From positions 40,275,835 through 40,339,834 of the forward strand of contig NC_088102.1 of assembly GCF_036370855.1 (NCBI RefSeq): 64,000 bases of DNA, read 5' to 3'. Position 1 is the first letter of the stretch; each line of letters begins with the position of its first letter. The translations under genes and the position numbers were made by a program. The DNA is from Dromaius novaehollandiae. Taxonomy: Eukaryota > Chordata > Aves > Casuariiformes > Dromaiidae. The notes beneath the pieces were generated by a model. The model had not been told where the DNA came from. It saw only the letters and a list, made by a program, of their open reading frames with translations, and ran no database searches. Shown here one piece after another: positions 34,434 through 48,491 of the stretch.

Positions 34434-37400
34434 TTAAGCGACAGTAGCTGGGGAACTTCTTCGGAGTGTGGTACTGTTCAAAATGTTGATGCAGTTTAAA
34501 CTGTCCTTTAAAAATTAACGTCCTGGTAGCAGGATTTTTGTGACTGACTTGAAATGGTTTCTTGTTTGGTTTGCACTACCATCTGTGTCAATTTATCACA
34601 GTTCCCTAATTTTGGCTATCAGATTGCAAACCTGTAACAGGAAACCTGATTTCCTTTATCTGTGAGTACTCAAGAAAGGGAGGAAGCTTTTTCTTTTTTT
34701 CCTGTGAAAGGCCAGTGTAAGAGGAAGCGTGCACATCTTGAACATTTGTTTTTGAACAGGGCCACAACATGAATTTCTTCTTGCTGAAGAAATTGTTTGT
34801 GACAGAAGTCAGACTTTTTTTCAGTACTGAAGTGTGACATGACTTTGTCTATACCTCAGAAATGGACAATTAGTGGACAATGAAACTTAAATTGAAGGCT
34901 TAGCAAGCATGTTACTGTTGCACAAAACCACTGCAATTTTTATCTTTGAACCAGCTGAAAATCTTTTTATTCTTTTTTCTAGACAAGTCTTCTCATCTTC
35001 TGAATTACCAATCTGATTTCTTTAATGTTCTAAAAATGAATGTCTTGCCCAGTTAACAAGAAACATTGCCAAGATTAAATCTTTCCCTGTATGCCGTAGG
35101 CTTTACAAACCAATATTTTAATTAAAATGTTTGATGTTGTTGTGGAAGTATCATTGCATGTGCCTAATAGAAGGTGATACTAGACCCTACCAAATAAATC
35201 TTAAGAGAGCCTTTCCTGCTTCTGCTGGAGGCAGTCGAGGTTTCTACCAATGTATGTTGGTTTTGTGCAAATTGGGAAGACTGAAATGGTATTTTATACT
35301 TTCATCCACGTTGAATGACAGTGTGATTGTGCAAAAGAAAGTCATGTTTTAACATTCTCATACCTTGAAAATAAATTTTTATCTTTATGAATGACATGAC
35401 ACTGGCAAAGATTGTTTACTTTGCAAATGTATTTAACAGCTTGTTGCAGGAATCATGATAAAATAGCTTAGTAGACTGTACTGTATTGATCATACAGGAG
35501 CCTGAATAAAGACTGAAACCTGATGCTTTCTCTCAGCTTTTGCTAAAGCAAACATTTAGAAGTGAGAAAAGAAAAGAGGTATGTATGCAAAAGCTGTTTA
35601 GTTTGTCTTCAGCTTGGGTGCTTTTCTCATTACTCTTTCCCCTGCCCACCCTTTGCAGTCGTTGAAGAAGGCCATGCTGACAGGAAGGCAGTTCTTAAAT
35701 GTCCCACTTGGATTTCTGCTTTGTCTTGCCCAGTTGCTAGTGACCTGTACTTGACATAACTCTGGAAATTCCTGTGATGTCCCCAATCTAGTATTATTTA
35801 CTGCAGTACCATTCAGAGATACCACAGAAGAATCCTTGTTTGAATGCCTTTGTTAAATATCCATGAAAGTAAAATGCAAACATAGTCTTAAAACATGCTG
35901 TTCCTTCTAAAATGAAAAGCTTTTTTTGGAATTCTGAGTTATGTGTTTTTTTAGGGGAATTCTGTGCAATGAAATGAACTGCCATCCATACTCTAGAGTA
36001 GTTCCTGATAGAGAGACTTTCTCCCTGAGCTAGAAGCTTCATGGGATAATTTGGGAGCTGTGAATTAGTTCTTGCCTTGTTGTACAACTGCTCCCCTAAC
36101 TAGACAAAGCCAGAACACCTGCAGAGTTACATTTTTATTATGTATTAAAATTGTCAGGACTTTCTGTTTTAATTCTGGACTACTGTAGTTTACTTCTAGC
36201 CAGAAAAACTTTAAGGTTAATTAATATGCTAAACAAAATTAGGAAATAGAAAAGAGGTTATTCTGTTCTCAAGTGGCAGTGTAAAAGATTTGGGTATGAA
36301 CATGCAAGTGTGTTGTGTATTCCAAATTTTACTTGTATGCGTATTGTGCTTTAAATTATCAACAGATTTGAAAGTTGTTACTGTATCAACATCTCCAGTA
36401 AAACAAAGGTATGATAATAAACAGTAATTAAATATTGTGAAGGATTCTCATCAGTTGTATTTTTAGCAGAAGTTGGTCATTATAGGGTGATTGCTGGCAT
36501 CGTTAAATCTCAGTTTTTTAGTATGCAAGTCAGTGCCTACATGCCTGAGCAGCTGAACTGAGGTGTGCCATCCTTGCATAGCTGAAGTATCTTTTTGTTC
36601 TTGAATCTTAAATACAGTGACTTACCTCAAACTGCCAACAACTTTATGCCTGCCAAGGGCAAGAGTGTAAATGCTGTGAATGTGCTCTTTAACTAAGTGA
36701 TATAATACATCTCTTCTGGAAATTGGAAAACACAGTCAATGCAGTTCAGAACAACATAACAATTGTGCAGAACCAGCAACCGGAAAAATAATCATAAGCA
36801 AGGTAAACTGTCCTCTTGTACATGTTGGAGGAAAAAAAAGAAATGCCCAGAGATAGAAAACTGAAGTGCTGGGGGAGGGCGACTTTTGCTCTTCTTCAGT
36901 TTTTGCAAATCTACACTTTATTTAAAAACAGAAAACCCAAAGTTATATTTTGTAATTGCCTTATAGTCCCAATTTTGGTGCAGTCTAACTCTAGGTGACA
37001 GGTTTCCTCACGCTCTTGAGGCAGAGGATCAAGTGACTTGGGGAGTAAAAAAGACAGGCCTCACAAATTGATAAAAGGAGAGAGATTGCGGAGCAGAGAA
37101 GGGAATTTGTATTTTTAGATAAAATTCCCATTTCATCTTTCAGTTATGCATAATAGGAAGATGCGATCAGACTTATCAAGGACAGAACTTGAAGAAATAG
37201 TTGATGAAGTAGCGAGTTAATGTGTAGTTTTAAAACAAAGTAGTGCTTTGGTCAGTTTTTTGTTTGAAACAGATTGGAGGGTAGTGGCATGAACAGGGAG
37301 GAAACTGGAGAGGCTGATCACAGTAGGAGTTGTTAGATTACTGACCATTTAGAAAAGGTTGGTGTCAGATGAAGAGGAACTGTGAGTGATTGTAATGTTA

Positions 37401-40400
37401 ATTCCTGTACAGTTGTCAGTTGCTCTGATGTGGAGAGGAGAGAGATTTTTGGCAGAAAGATGAGCTTTCTTTAAGACTGCGTTAAAACATCCAGGACAAG
37501 CAAGGCTGATGCTTAGATTTTGGTAGATAGTGCGGAAAAAATGTTTTGAGTTGTTTAAATATTGTAGCTGAGACTATGAACAGTGATTCATATCCTCTTT
37601 GTTTTACCCTCCCTTCTTCCCTTTTTCTGAGTGTTGTAATTTAGAAAAGAAGGGTCCACAGATGTCCGTGATTCTAACTTGGAAAGTGAGAGAAGAGCTG
37701 AAGATGTATTTGAAGAGAGGTGGGAGAAGAATCTGGACAACTCTTAAATGAGTCCGAGTTCATTAAATTTTGACTAGTTTCTTAAATTTGAATCCCAATT
37801 ACCTCCAGAATGACTAGCTTCTCTCCAGGCATTATCAGAAGACACAGCTAAGATCTGGCTTTGTATTACAGCTACTTGCGACATCAGTGGGAGATGTCCT
37901 GTGAAAACTGTTAGTAAACAAAGACAGGTATTCACTTGAACACAGCTTAAAGGTTTTAATTAATTCTTGCTTGAAGCTTAGCTGGGAATTAGAGACACAA
38001 CTTTACTGCCAGTGCCAGGTAAGTTTTATTAGGATAGTGTAGACAGTGTATCTTATTTTGCATGGTCTTTCGTACTTGCCTTTTACATGGAGAAAGAAAA
38101 AGGGTTTGTGGAGCAGTGCTGCACTGTTTCAGTAACATTTTACAGGTGGCAATAAAAAACTCATGGCTCTGCTCTAGTGTGTGGGTGTTACATGCATATG
38201 CTTGCAGCTAAAATACTTTAATGTTAGCTTTTAATAGTACTTTTGAAAATGAAGTAATTATGTATGCACTATAATGCAAAAAACCCTTAAATAGTGGTTG
38301 GTGTCTGCATTACACTGTTTTCTTCTTGCTGATAAAGGAGATACAAAAACCTTTCCATGTTAAAGGTTCAAAGCAATCTTGCCAGGTGGGAAAATCGTCT
38401 TGCTTTTTTTTTTGTTTTGTCTTAGTGCTGAGTGACTGTTCTTGCACTGTTTCTGGCTTAGGAATGACAATAGCAGTGGCTATCTTGCCATAACCCCTCT
38501 TTGGCATCACCTTTGAGCTGAGATGCCAAAAGCTTTTGAAACATACAGAAACCTCGGTTAGACTCATCACTTGAATACTGTACCCTGGGTCATCGAGGCA
38601 ATATGTTATTTGAACATACTGTGTTCAGAAGTTGAACTGACTTGTTACGGAACTGTTGAATTACCACTGCTGCCTTCAGTTGATCACCATGTTAATTAGT
38701 CCTAATGTCATTAAAATGAGCAAATGCAGTGTTAGTAAAACTTCTTCTGAAGTTGAGCTGTCATCGGATCTTATTGAATAGTTGTACTGGAAAGTTGCTT
38801 GTCTTTTCCTGTGAAGAAAAGTAATTGTAGAGTGCTTAAACTGTGGCCATAAGCCATAGCTCTCCCTTTAGGATGGATCATCTGATCTGTCACCCTCTTC
38901 TCTGGGAGACGTATGATTAGTCAGAGATCTAGCTGCAGGCAGGGGAGACTGTTTTGGTAGAAGTATACAGCTCAAGAGCACTCTCTTCTCAGGCCCTTTT
39001 CTTGTCATGTGAATGAAAAACATTTGTCCCGATTTCGTGACTGTACGTGAGGAGGGAAAAGATGACGGGCTGCTGGATGGCTGGGGGCAGACTGGTGCTT
39101 CCAGGAAAGTTGGTATGGTCTGATCTGCACTCTTTCTGCATCTGAGAGGCTCCTGGGGGAAAAAGCTATGCAAATTGTTTCTGTTTGTAGCAGAAAGTGA
39201 TTACTTTGGGGATGGAACTCGATTCCCCCCCCCCCCCCCCTTCTGCCTTACAATTTAGTATAAGAAAATAGTACCTAACTAGATTGGAGGAGGAAAAAAA
39301 AGTTATGGGAGATGAATTTAGCAGGATAATTACAACACTAACACTGGAAAAGTATTTTTATATTAGCATCTGTGCTTTCATGGCCTGAAAAGGGCCAGAG
39401 CCCTCATTTGGTGTCTTAGGCCACGATATGGAATCATCTGCAGAGCTAATGCAGTGCAGTGTGGACTCATGTTAATTGTGCTGTTCTTCATTGAGTGCAC
39501 TCCACTTTGTCCATTTATGGGAACTAATGGCACTGTCATATCAGTGCCTTGCATTCATTTGTTAGTTTACTTCAGCAACTTTGTGAAATGAGGAAGGGCA
39601 GATGTCTTTGAGCAAGGCGTTTAACACAAATACGAGAAATCTGGGGTGGTGTTCAGAATAGAAGTCTTGAACTTTGGATTTTATCTCATTATGGGCTGAT
39701 TTATACATGTTGTAGAAGTGTACTGGAGATTCTTGAGCCACCTCTGAAGCAATCTAGTGTCTACAGCCATACTTGCTGTCCACAGCCCACTATCGGCTCC
39801 GAAGAGTGGTGCTGCACAGCACAAACCCTTACTGCTTCCTGGGAGCAGTCTCTAGCCCCGTGGGGTCTCCTGCGCTGTGCCCGGCATTGTCCGAGGGCTT
39901 GTTAGCAAGCCTGGAACAAAACCAGGCCAGGGAATGTGCTGACAGCTTAGTAGCACGGAGGGTTACAGGTTAGTGCTCAAACCTGTGCCCTGGCCTTGTT
40001 TTATGTACTATTACAGCTGTAGCTCAATGTGCCTACGTGGCAAAATGCAGGACTATGCTGAGTTTGTAGCTTGCATCTGGATAGCGTTTAATAGCAGTAG
40101 CGCAGCCTTGCGTATGAGCTGTGTGTCCTTCCTGTCCAGTAGGACTATTAAGTTCAGAAGCAGCATTGTGCTAATGTGGCTGTAGTGTTTCTGGTTCTGG
40201 TGTTAGTCCGGTAGTCTCAGCATGAAGGTCAGAAGATTAATAGTCACAACATAATAGGTGGTGTGCAACAAATTAATAATGGAATAAATTGCTTTGGATT
40301 TTTGTTGCCTGCCTCGTTGTCTCTATCTTAGTAAACATGCATCTAGACCTGTAGCAATAAAATGAGAGAGATGGTCTGTAAAATTGCAAGAAGAATGAAA

Positions 40401-43400
40401 TGGACTACACACAAAATGAGTTAATGCTTATTTTTAAGAAATTGTCAAATCTAAGGCCATTAGAAATAGAAGTTAAAGTATTACTTTAAATCTGGGTTAG
40501 TATCTAGTGTGGATTCTGAAGTTGTGCTTGGGAAGAATTGTATTTAAAGTTACATTTGAAGTACTGTCTGGCTGCACTGATATGTGCAGTCTGTTCTCAA
40601 ATCTCTCTGCTGACAGTTTGTCTTGCTAGAAATGGTGAATGTGCCTCACATGGTTACTACAGCATTTTCCCCATTTTTAGTTTTATCCTAGTTCCAGCAA
40701 ATGCCTGGATAGTGTTCTTTAGCTTAAAGCTAAAGACTACATCACTACTATGTGGCAACCACTGCTGAGATTGCACTGTAAATGTACCTTCACGTTCTGG
40801 TGATAGACCTAAGGCAAGATTGCCTCTCTTAAAATTTGGTTTCCTGTGTGGTTTTCTTTTCTGTTTTTGATAGGACAAATCACATTGTACCACGGAAATG
40901 TCTTTTCTTTTTCTGATGAAGTATAACTGTGTTGCTGTCAAAAAATGGAGTAGTGATTACCAGTACCTTTCTCGTAGTAGTTTCTCTTAAGAAAAATCTT
41001 GTCCGAGCAGAGACGTGTGAATGTTCTGAGGCCAGACTCACCCTGCAGACGCCTGGGTCTGTCAGAGGAATACGAGCACAATTCAGTTCCTGCTCACTTG
41101 ACCCAACTCACCATCACCAAACGTGTATGCTTTCATCTCTGAAAGTAGGAGAGCAGTCTGGTGCTTACCGGGAAGTGTGTTCTCACAAGGCTTTGGTGAG
41201 AGGAGATGAGGTGATCAGCATGTGAAAGATTTTGTTCTTTCTTCTGCTTGTTTTACAAATTAAAGTTTCACCATTTTTTTCCTCATTGTTGAAGAAGGCT
41301 AGCGGGTTCGTTTGATGCTTACTCAAGGGATGCAGGAGCTAATTGCACTAAGTCTCACTGGATAAATGGTGGGGGAGACTTCTGTAGCATGAGGTCCATC
41401 AGAAGAGGACATGCTAAAGTAGCTTTCCTGACTTGGAAAAGATGTTGCATCTTCTGCACTTGTAATGCTTTTGAATGTTGGAGAATAAGGCTGCAGGTAA
41501 AGTGGGAATATTGATGATTTATTTTTAAATTTTGGATCGATAAGAGAGGTTTGCAGTGTGAGATCTACCCCTTTTTAGAGAGGCAAAGCAAGGTGTTTAT
41601 CATCCATCTGAAGGGGAAAGTCTTTGAATAAGCTACATACTGACCTCAGTTGTCTCTGTGACAAAGGCCCAATAACTGAGTTAGACCTTTCCTCTCTGTT
41701 TTATCCTCCCCACCTAAGCAACCACCATATGTGTAGTCTGGGTGAAGCAAGTTGCTTCTTCCCTTCTTGTCACTGTTGAGCCTGGAGATCTTTGTTTCTT
41801 TTATCCTTTAAGAGTTGAGGAGGATACTGGTATCATTACCTGCACTGACTATTTCCAAGGCCTAATACGAGGCTGCAGTGATTCATGAATCTTCTGGGAT
41901 AATAGCTTTTCTTTTTTGGCTGCCTTCATAATACAGTTCTGCAGTTCAAGTGACAGTCTGTCATAAAGTCGGCACCTTTGTCAGCTGCTCAGCACGAATC
42001 AGCACTGGAGTGTTGGGCTGTAGAGCTGCAACACATAATGCTTTTCTCTTCTCTGCTGTTTAAAAGAAGAGAGGAAAAATAGCACAGAGTTGTAATCATT
42101 TGGTGGGAAGAGTATCTAATAACATAGCCAAACCTTTGTTCATGTTACAAAGCCAAAACACTGTGGTTCAACGATGCTACAAGTAGGGCTTTAGGACTCC
42201 CAATGCGTGGTAAAAAGTGTAGTGGCCACATCATGCAAAGTATTGAGCCAGTATAAATTGTTCTTTTTTTGGGGGCGGGTACCAGCATGCTTTATTTGCA
42301 TTAGACATTTTCTATTTAGACCACTATAATTTTATACTGGATTAGATATTATGCATCTTCCCACAACAGATACCAATTTGGTATCATTTTCTGGCACATT
42401 TGATAGAATGTGTCTAAGACTAATTTGGATCGAATTAATTATGCTGGGTGATGTGGTAGTACAGAGATTTGCTAGTAACTGTGAAACCATGATTTCAATC
42501 TAAAACTGACTTTCAGACAACTTTACAAGTGTTTGAAAAAGTTTAATTTTTAATTTTATGCATAACTTAAAATACTATTTGCTTTTGTTCAGAGCTTGAA
42601 TGATTAAAATGTTATTTGGCATGCATTTTACAACCACTATTGTCTAAAGTTATGGAAGTATGTTTTTAGATGTGGTAAACGCTAATCTTCATTACATTTA
42701 TCTTCATTTTGTTCATCATCTGTTCTTAATGCTATGCCAAAAACAAGTCCCATTTCTAATTCTGTAAAGGGAAAAAATGGTTCAATCCTAGTGAAGCAGA
42801 TTTTTTTTCTTGAATTCTCTTTAAGCTTTTTGATTACAGACTTTTGGTTTTGTATACAGAGAATGTTTAGAAAAAAGGGGGGGCATAGGGGGAAAATATT
42901 TTAATTGCATCATAAAAAATGGTCTGTTTTCATCTGTCTTAGTACACATGGTTTGGAAATCGAATATGTAAACGGCTTCAGGAGGAGGTTCAAAGCTTCC
43001 AGTAGATGACCTCTCATTTTACCATAAGCTGCTATTTGTGTTTCAAGACATGAATTAGTCTTGTCTTTTAAAATCTTTTGACCCTTTATTAAAAATCTTT
43101 TGGAAAAGGGAGAAACATACTTTTTAGGGTTGTGACTGAGCTTTTTAATTTCACATAAAATTTGGGGATAGTTTTCAGCTGAATAGGAGATGCCAGTGGT
43201 TCCTACATAGTGTCCTGGATGCTGAAGAATATGTTCGACTTCGCTGTGTTGAAAAGTGCTGGGTGGGAAACTTAACAAAATACTTGAAAAGGATATGGCT
43301 TCAGATACAAGCTGCTGTTTTTTTCTTTTTAAAATTTTCTTATAAAAGCAGGTTTTTTTAGTTTTTCCCATGTGCAGTGCTCCTAAACAGGAGTGTCCTC

Positions 43401-43620
43401 TGTTTACATTTTCTACAAGCTGAGGAGTCCTTCCATGGCTTGATTATTGGGTTTCAGTACTTTCATCTATGTTTATGGTATGATAGTGCCTAGAGCCACA
43501 TGCAAAAAACACAAAATACTATGCACATATAGCTGGGATTCTGCAGATGGATGTGAACATATAGACCCTCATGTTTTATGGAGGCTTACTACCTTCACTG
43601 ACTTGGCACATTCTGTTACT
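34434..43620 (+). other. Presumed intron, central part
   Basis: T-rich on the + strand with a purine-rich section at about 37,000-37,740. Two tiny exon-like segments with splice-like borders are seen at 36,367-36,410 (AG before, GTATGA after) and 37,982-38,018 (AG before, CAG|GTAAGT after). Both are too short to judge. A C16 tract is at 39,225-39,240, and a GC-richer patch lies at 39,780-39,970. I accept no gene here. Confidence 0.4.
39225..39240. repeat. C16 homopolymer
   Basis: Sixteen consecutive C, directly readable. Confidence 0.95.
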
Positions 43621-43624
43621 GAGA

Positions 43625-43835
43625 ACACAGAATCATTGAGGTGTGAGGAGACCTTTGGAGATTGTCTAGTCCAACCTCCCTGCTCAAAACAGGGTCAACT
43701 ACAGCAGGTTTGCTCAGGACCTTGTCCAGGCAGGTTTTGAATATCTCCAAGGATGAAGATTACACAACCTCTCTAGCAACCTGTTCCAGTGTTCAGTCAC
43801 CCTTTCAGATTTTTTTTCCTTGTGTTTAAGATGAC
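43625..43835 (-). mobile_element. CR1 LINE, truncated 3' end, minus strand
   Basis: The + strand starts at the element's 3' terminus ('cacagaatcattgaggt') and continues with 'gtctagtccaacctccctgc', 'ttgtccaggcaggttttgaa', 'tatctccaaggatgaagatt' and 'cctgttccagtgttcagtca'. This matches the reverse complement of avian CR1 closely and is less diverged than the 34.2-kb copy. Confidence 0.95.
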
Positions 43836-44727
43836 TCTTATGTTTATAAGCTGTTTCTGATGTTTAACATGTTGCAATTTTAAGTTCTTTTGAACACTGC
43901 TTAAACACACTGCCTTTTGAGTCAGAGAGAAAGATTTTTCAGGATACTATTCAGAAATTGTCTTTCACTATTTGATTTTTCATCCTCTTTCTTTTTGTGA
44001 GCCGCCTAGCAAGTGAAAGCTAGAGCTCCTCAGTGGATATCGCCACTAGATAGTTAAACAGAATGACAAATTTATTTTTTGGTCTACTTCTCTGATGTTG
44101 CACTTTACCTAATACAGTGTGCTTTGTGAAAAGCTATTAAAGAACATCTTATCAATTGCGACTTGCTTGCCTGTAGAAGCAGGTGATGTAGTCCTTCTGA
44201 AGGTACACAGAGAAATGGCCAGTCTTTGTGGGACATGGACACGCACATCCTTTGTAAGAGGAGATGATCCTGATCTGTAATTTGCATTTGAAGAATTAAT
44301 TTTCATGCATACTTTTTTTTTGAAATTGAACATCCCCTTTCCTATGAAAATTGGGAAAAATACATAGAAGGCAGTTACCTGCTTTGTCACTGCACTTCTG
44401 AAGAAGCTTAGTACCATAGTGTGAATGGTACTTCTCAAGGGAACTGTTCTGTGTGCCGCAGTGTTCATTAGTCTTCTCTTGACTACACTTTTAATGGTAG
44501 GTAAAGCGCAACTAGGAGTTACAGTAAAATTTACTACTTTATTTTAGATGGTGTTCTGTCAGCTATGAGGATGCAGAACTGGTTTAGAAAAACTCCCTCA
44601 TTCCACACGAAGCAAGAGTTCTGTCGATACCCGTCTCTGTTGCGCTGTAGTAACGTGGCATGAGTTCCAGTAACTCCAATAACTAGAAAGCAGCATCAAA
44701 AATTGGGATGAAGATTTAGATGGCTGA

Positions 44728-45115
44728 TCTCAGAGTCCTAAACTGATTTAGGTTGAAAGGAACCCCTGGAGGTCATCTGATCCAACCTCCTCAAAGCATG
44801 GCCAACCTAAGTCAGGTTGGCTACACCCTGATCTGCTGGAGTTTTGAATATCTCCAAGAGATTCATTAATTTCTTTGGGAAAACTTGTTCCAATATTTGA
44901 CTACCTTCACTGAGGAAAATTTTATCTTAATATGTAGTTGCAGTTGCCCTCGTTGGGACTTCTGTTGCCTTTCTTTTCAGAGACGTTTAATGATAGGATG
45001 AGTTTAGCTTAGTCTTTGTCATGACCTTCCTTTAGGTAGGTGTAGACAGCAATAAGACAGCCGCCCTTCCCTCCCCCAAGCCTTCTCTGGGTAAAGGGTC
45101 CCTTCCTTCAAGGTA
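44728..45115 (-). mobile_element. CR1 LINE, truncated, minus strand
   Basis: Reverse-complement CR1 blocks appear in order: 'aggttgaaaggaacccctgg', 'aggtcatctgatccaacctcc', 'ttttgaatatctccaaga', 'aacttgttccaatatttgac', and further in 'tgcctttcttttcaga' and 'ccaagccttctctgggtaaa'. It is longer and more diverged than the copy 1 kb to its left, so it appears to be an independent, older insertion. Confidence 0.92.
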
Positions 45116-45932
45116 GGGTTGGACAAGCACTGACAAGCGCTGCAAGGCAGTTACTCAGTCATTGTTACTCAGTTTTTCCTACGGTTTGAGCTGGTGTATT
45201 TTAAAAATGGCTTTTTTTATTCCTAAATGCATAAGGCACCTTTGAATACTTTTTTTTAAAACCATATTGCTGTTTCCAGAAAGGATTATTTACATTGCCT
45301 AGCATGGTGTAGATTTTCTAATTTGCAACCAGACTTGAGCTTCATGCTGGAGGCATGAAACAAACATGTTCATGCCACAGATTTAATCAATATATTTCTC
45401 TGCACTTTGAAGTTTTTTTTTCCTTCAAAATTGAACTGGGGAATCGCACCTCATTTTAGTTACTGTGCTGATGTGTGTTTTTGCATTGTGTGACATGTTA
45501 AGTTGGTTTATATTGTATTTCTTCAACATAACCATCAAACAAACCATTGTGGTTGTCTGTGACTTTCAGTGGAAAAAATAATTTTCTGCCTACTTTATTC
45601 TTAGTATCAACTTTCAATTTATAAGTTACCATTTGTTTGATCTGCCTGCAAGGTTGCACTTCATGCCATATTTTAATGTGTTGTAGTTAAAATCAATAAA
45701 GCTTATGACAGAATAAATGTCCATGTGAGAAATGTGAAAGCAGCTATTCTCGGAGGTAGTGAATAGGGGAATGAGGTGGAGGGAGAAGAGATGATAAATA
45801 AATCTCTGTCCAGGGTGGTGACTCCATATGTATCAGTGAGAAAAGACTCTTTGTGCCTGGTGTGGTAAGGCTTCCAATTACAGGACTTTGATTTTTGCCA
45901 AAGACTGACTTCAGCTAAATTGCTGAAGGTTT

Positions 45933-45966
45933 AAAAAAAAAAAAAAAAAAAAAGGGGGGGGGGGGG
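45933..45966 (+). repeat. A21-G13 compound homopolymer
   Basis: Twenty-one A are followed directly by thirteen G. The same A-then-G arrangement recurs at 58,082-58,104. Confidence 0.95.
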
Positions 45967-46282
45967 AAAGCCTGCACAACAGTATTTTTGGCAACTGTAC
46001 GACTTTTCCCAAGGGCTCCCTGCTGGTTGGGTTGCTAGCTTCATTTGTAAGATATTCTATAGTGTTTCAGAACATAAGGACAATTCGGCTTGTAGCTTAT
46101 ACTTGTCACATGGCCTTGCCTTTAACCTCATGAGAAAGGATTTATCTCGGGTAATTGTGTCTAACTGAGCCACTCTTGCTATCTTGCCAACCCTACCTGT
46201 TTCTGTTAAACTGATCCAGGGTGGACATCGATGAGCGAAGAAATATAAGCAGTATGTCTTTGAATGATTTCATGCTAATCAG

Positions 46283-46306
46283 ATTATTATTATTATTATT
46301 ATTATT
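46283..46306. repeat. (ATT)8 microsatellite
   Basis: Eight perfect ATT units, followed by a T-run. Confidence 0.9.
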
Positions 46307-48389
46307 TTTTAATCTGCCATTAGATTAAGTGGTGCATAACATGGAGCTTCAAATAACTCTGCTTTCCTACCTCCTGCAGTTTATTTTTCTAGCATGAGGA
46401 AGGTTGATTTGCCATCTGTATGGGATAAACTTACTTTTGTAGTGGACCTGCAGCTTGCTTTCTGTAGTTGCATATTACTTTTACAAGCTTTTGCTGAGTG
46501 GACTTTCTAAGCTAATGATCTGTCTTTTGAAACAACTCGTTTATAAGACTGGTCTGTGTTAATACTGCAGTCAAAGCTGTTTTTGGGCAATTTTTCTTTA
46601 AACCGTCAAAGCAGTGGTTGTCTACCCTTCTCTTTTTCCTCCTAGTTCATTCCTATGCCAGCTTCACACTAACGTAGATTTTCCTTGCTGTTTTCATGTT
46701 GTTGCCTGAAGAAAAAGATACTCCAGTGTGTTCATGATTACAGACTTTGAAAAGTCCGAAACTATTAAATGCATTTCTTACAGAAACTTCACTGTCCAGG
46801 AGCTTCTAAAATAACATTGGATATAAACAGGCTTGTCAGCTAAGATACTACTATAGCTAATGGTTGTGTAATCTGCTTTTTAAAAATGTATTCCATTTTT
46901 GTTGTTCAGACTCCTAGCCTTACTGCTGAAGTAATATTTATACTAGACTTGATTCAAGTAAAACTCAAACTCGTGGCAACCTACTTTTTTGATTGATATA
47001 TATAATTCATGAACATTTCAGGAGAAAGCATTGCTGCGTATTTGGGTGGGGAATCTCCATCTGCCTTAATTTATATGTAATAAGTGTGGCTTTTATCTTG
47101 GAAGCTGCAAAGGCTTTTTTTTTCTGGTTGAAGATCTGATGTCCCAGATCTTGGATTACCAAATGTTATTCATATTTTGAGGACTGATGGATTGGAAGAT
47201 GGAAATAAGAGGAAAGGAAATAATTTTTTACCTGTGAACTGTTTTACATGTGGAATTGCTCAGAAGACAGATAAGAACCTGATGAAAATTGCACTCTGGT
47301 AAACTTGAATTAATCTTTTTTTACCTGTAAGTGCATTGTTAAAAAATTTATTGGAAAAAGTAGATGTTCTTAGTGACAAAATATTAGAATGGATAGAAAT
47401 ATTTGACTTGTATCCTCAGTCAACTTTAGGATGAGAGAGAAGTTTGCCTGTGTGGGGGGAATGATTTGAAAGCTGCTTTCTATCATTTGACTTCTTCCTT
47501 CTAGGACTGGCCTACGCTAGATGAACATCTAGTATGTGTCTTGATTGGACTTCTTGTGTTAAGTTGGCTGATTTTTTGCTTTTGCTACGAAGGTTACTTC
47601 TAGAGATCTTGCTAGCTGTATTTGCATTTCATTATATATGAAATACAGGTTTAATTATAGAAATTAAACTTGCTTTAAAGGAACTGCAGCCAAAGTGAAT
47701 TCAGACCTGGTTCTCTTTAGTCCCTTGTTTTCCAACTGGCAAATAATCACAAGTTTTTGGTAGGCTTTTAGATCTTAATGATAGAAGGTGTGATTTTTTT
47801 TTTTTTTTCCTTCCCCCAAGCAATATTCAGAGAAAAACAAACTTGCTACCTAGGTGGTAGGTTAGTTCTAATAATTACTTTAGTCTTCTAAGAGACCATT
47901 GGTTATTTCTGTTAATAAACATATGGATCCGGCCGGAGAGGTCTGCTGTTTCTTTGGTAGAGCTGAATAGTTCAGAGCCATGTTACTCCTGTGCTTGTTT
48001 AACTTACCCATTCTGATCCCCCAGGAAGAACAGTAACACTATAACCGGACAAGTGTACAAACTGGTTGTTCAGTGAAAGAAGGATCCTGCCAAGAGGGCT
48101 TTTTGTTTTGAATGAATTGCACTAATTAATTCTCTTTTTATAGCTGAAGGAATATTAAAGCATATGCTGCATCCATATTTAGACTTGTCATGTAGTTTTA
48201 TTCAGTTAATCTCTTTGCGCTGTGATACACAGTGAATTGCTTGTATGTTACAACCGTGACTAAAAATTCCTTGGTAAGGTTTTTAGAAAAGGCGAAGAGA
48301 ATAGGTTTAGAGTATTTATTTTGAAGAAAAAGGAACTTTCGTTTTGAAACTGTTGTAAAATTGGTTCTCCTACTTTTGATATATTTTAG

Positions 48390-48491
48390 GTGAAAAACTT
48401 TCTTTGGACTTGGCCAGAAATTAACTCTGATAGGAATGGAAATATGAAGATTTTCATGAACCTACAACTACCTAGAAGAATTGAGGAACAG
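48390..48491 (+). CDS. Candidate internal exon, 102 nt, gene unidentified
   Basis: The segment is bounded by 'tatattttag' and by ACAG|GTAAGA, a strong 5' splice site. Its length is exactly 34 codons, and only the phase-0 frame is open (the other two have stops). The frame begins VKNFLWTWPEINSD, contains two Met (codons 19 and 23) and ends LPRRIEEQ. If upstream exons are non-coding, translation could begin at the first Met, making this the start-codon exon. If the alternative first exon at 28,307 is used, the frame is continuous from there. I do not recognise the protein. A 102-nt window stays open in one frame by chance fairly often, so the splice sites and the CpG-island promoter upstream carry most of the weight. 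A non-coding exon is also possible. Confidence 0.4.

Larger units (their letters stand above)
45116..48389 (+). other. Presumed intron upstream of the exon candidate
   Basis: AT-rich sequence with an A21-G13 compound tract at 45,933-45,966 and eight ATT units at 46,283-46,306. I see no gene. Confidence 0.45.

Noticed and set aside
37144..37220. 25-codon frame MHNRKMRSDLSRTELEE after a pyrimidine-AG
   Set aside because: It is short, has no donor, and lies in a purine-rich section where charged peptides arise easily.
36367..38018. Chain of micro-exons (36,367-36,410 and 37,982-38,018) phase-compatible with the 48.4-kb candidate
   Set aside because: Each is under 45 nt, and phase agreement by chance is one in three per join. 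Nothing else supports them.
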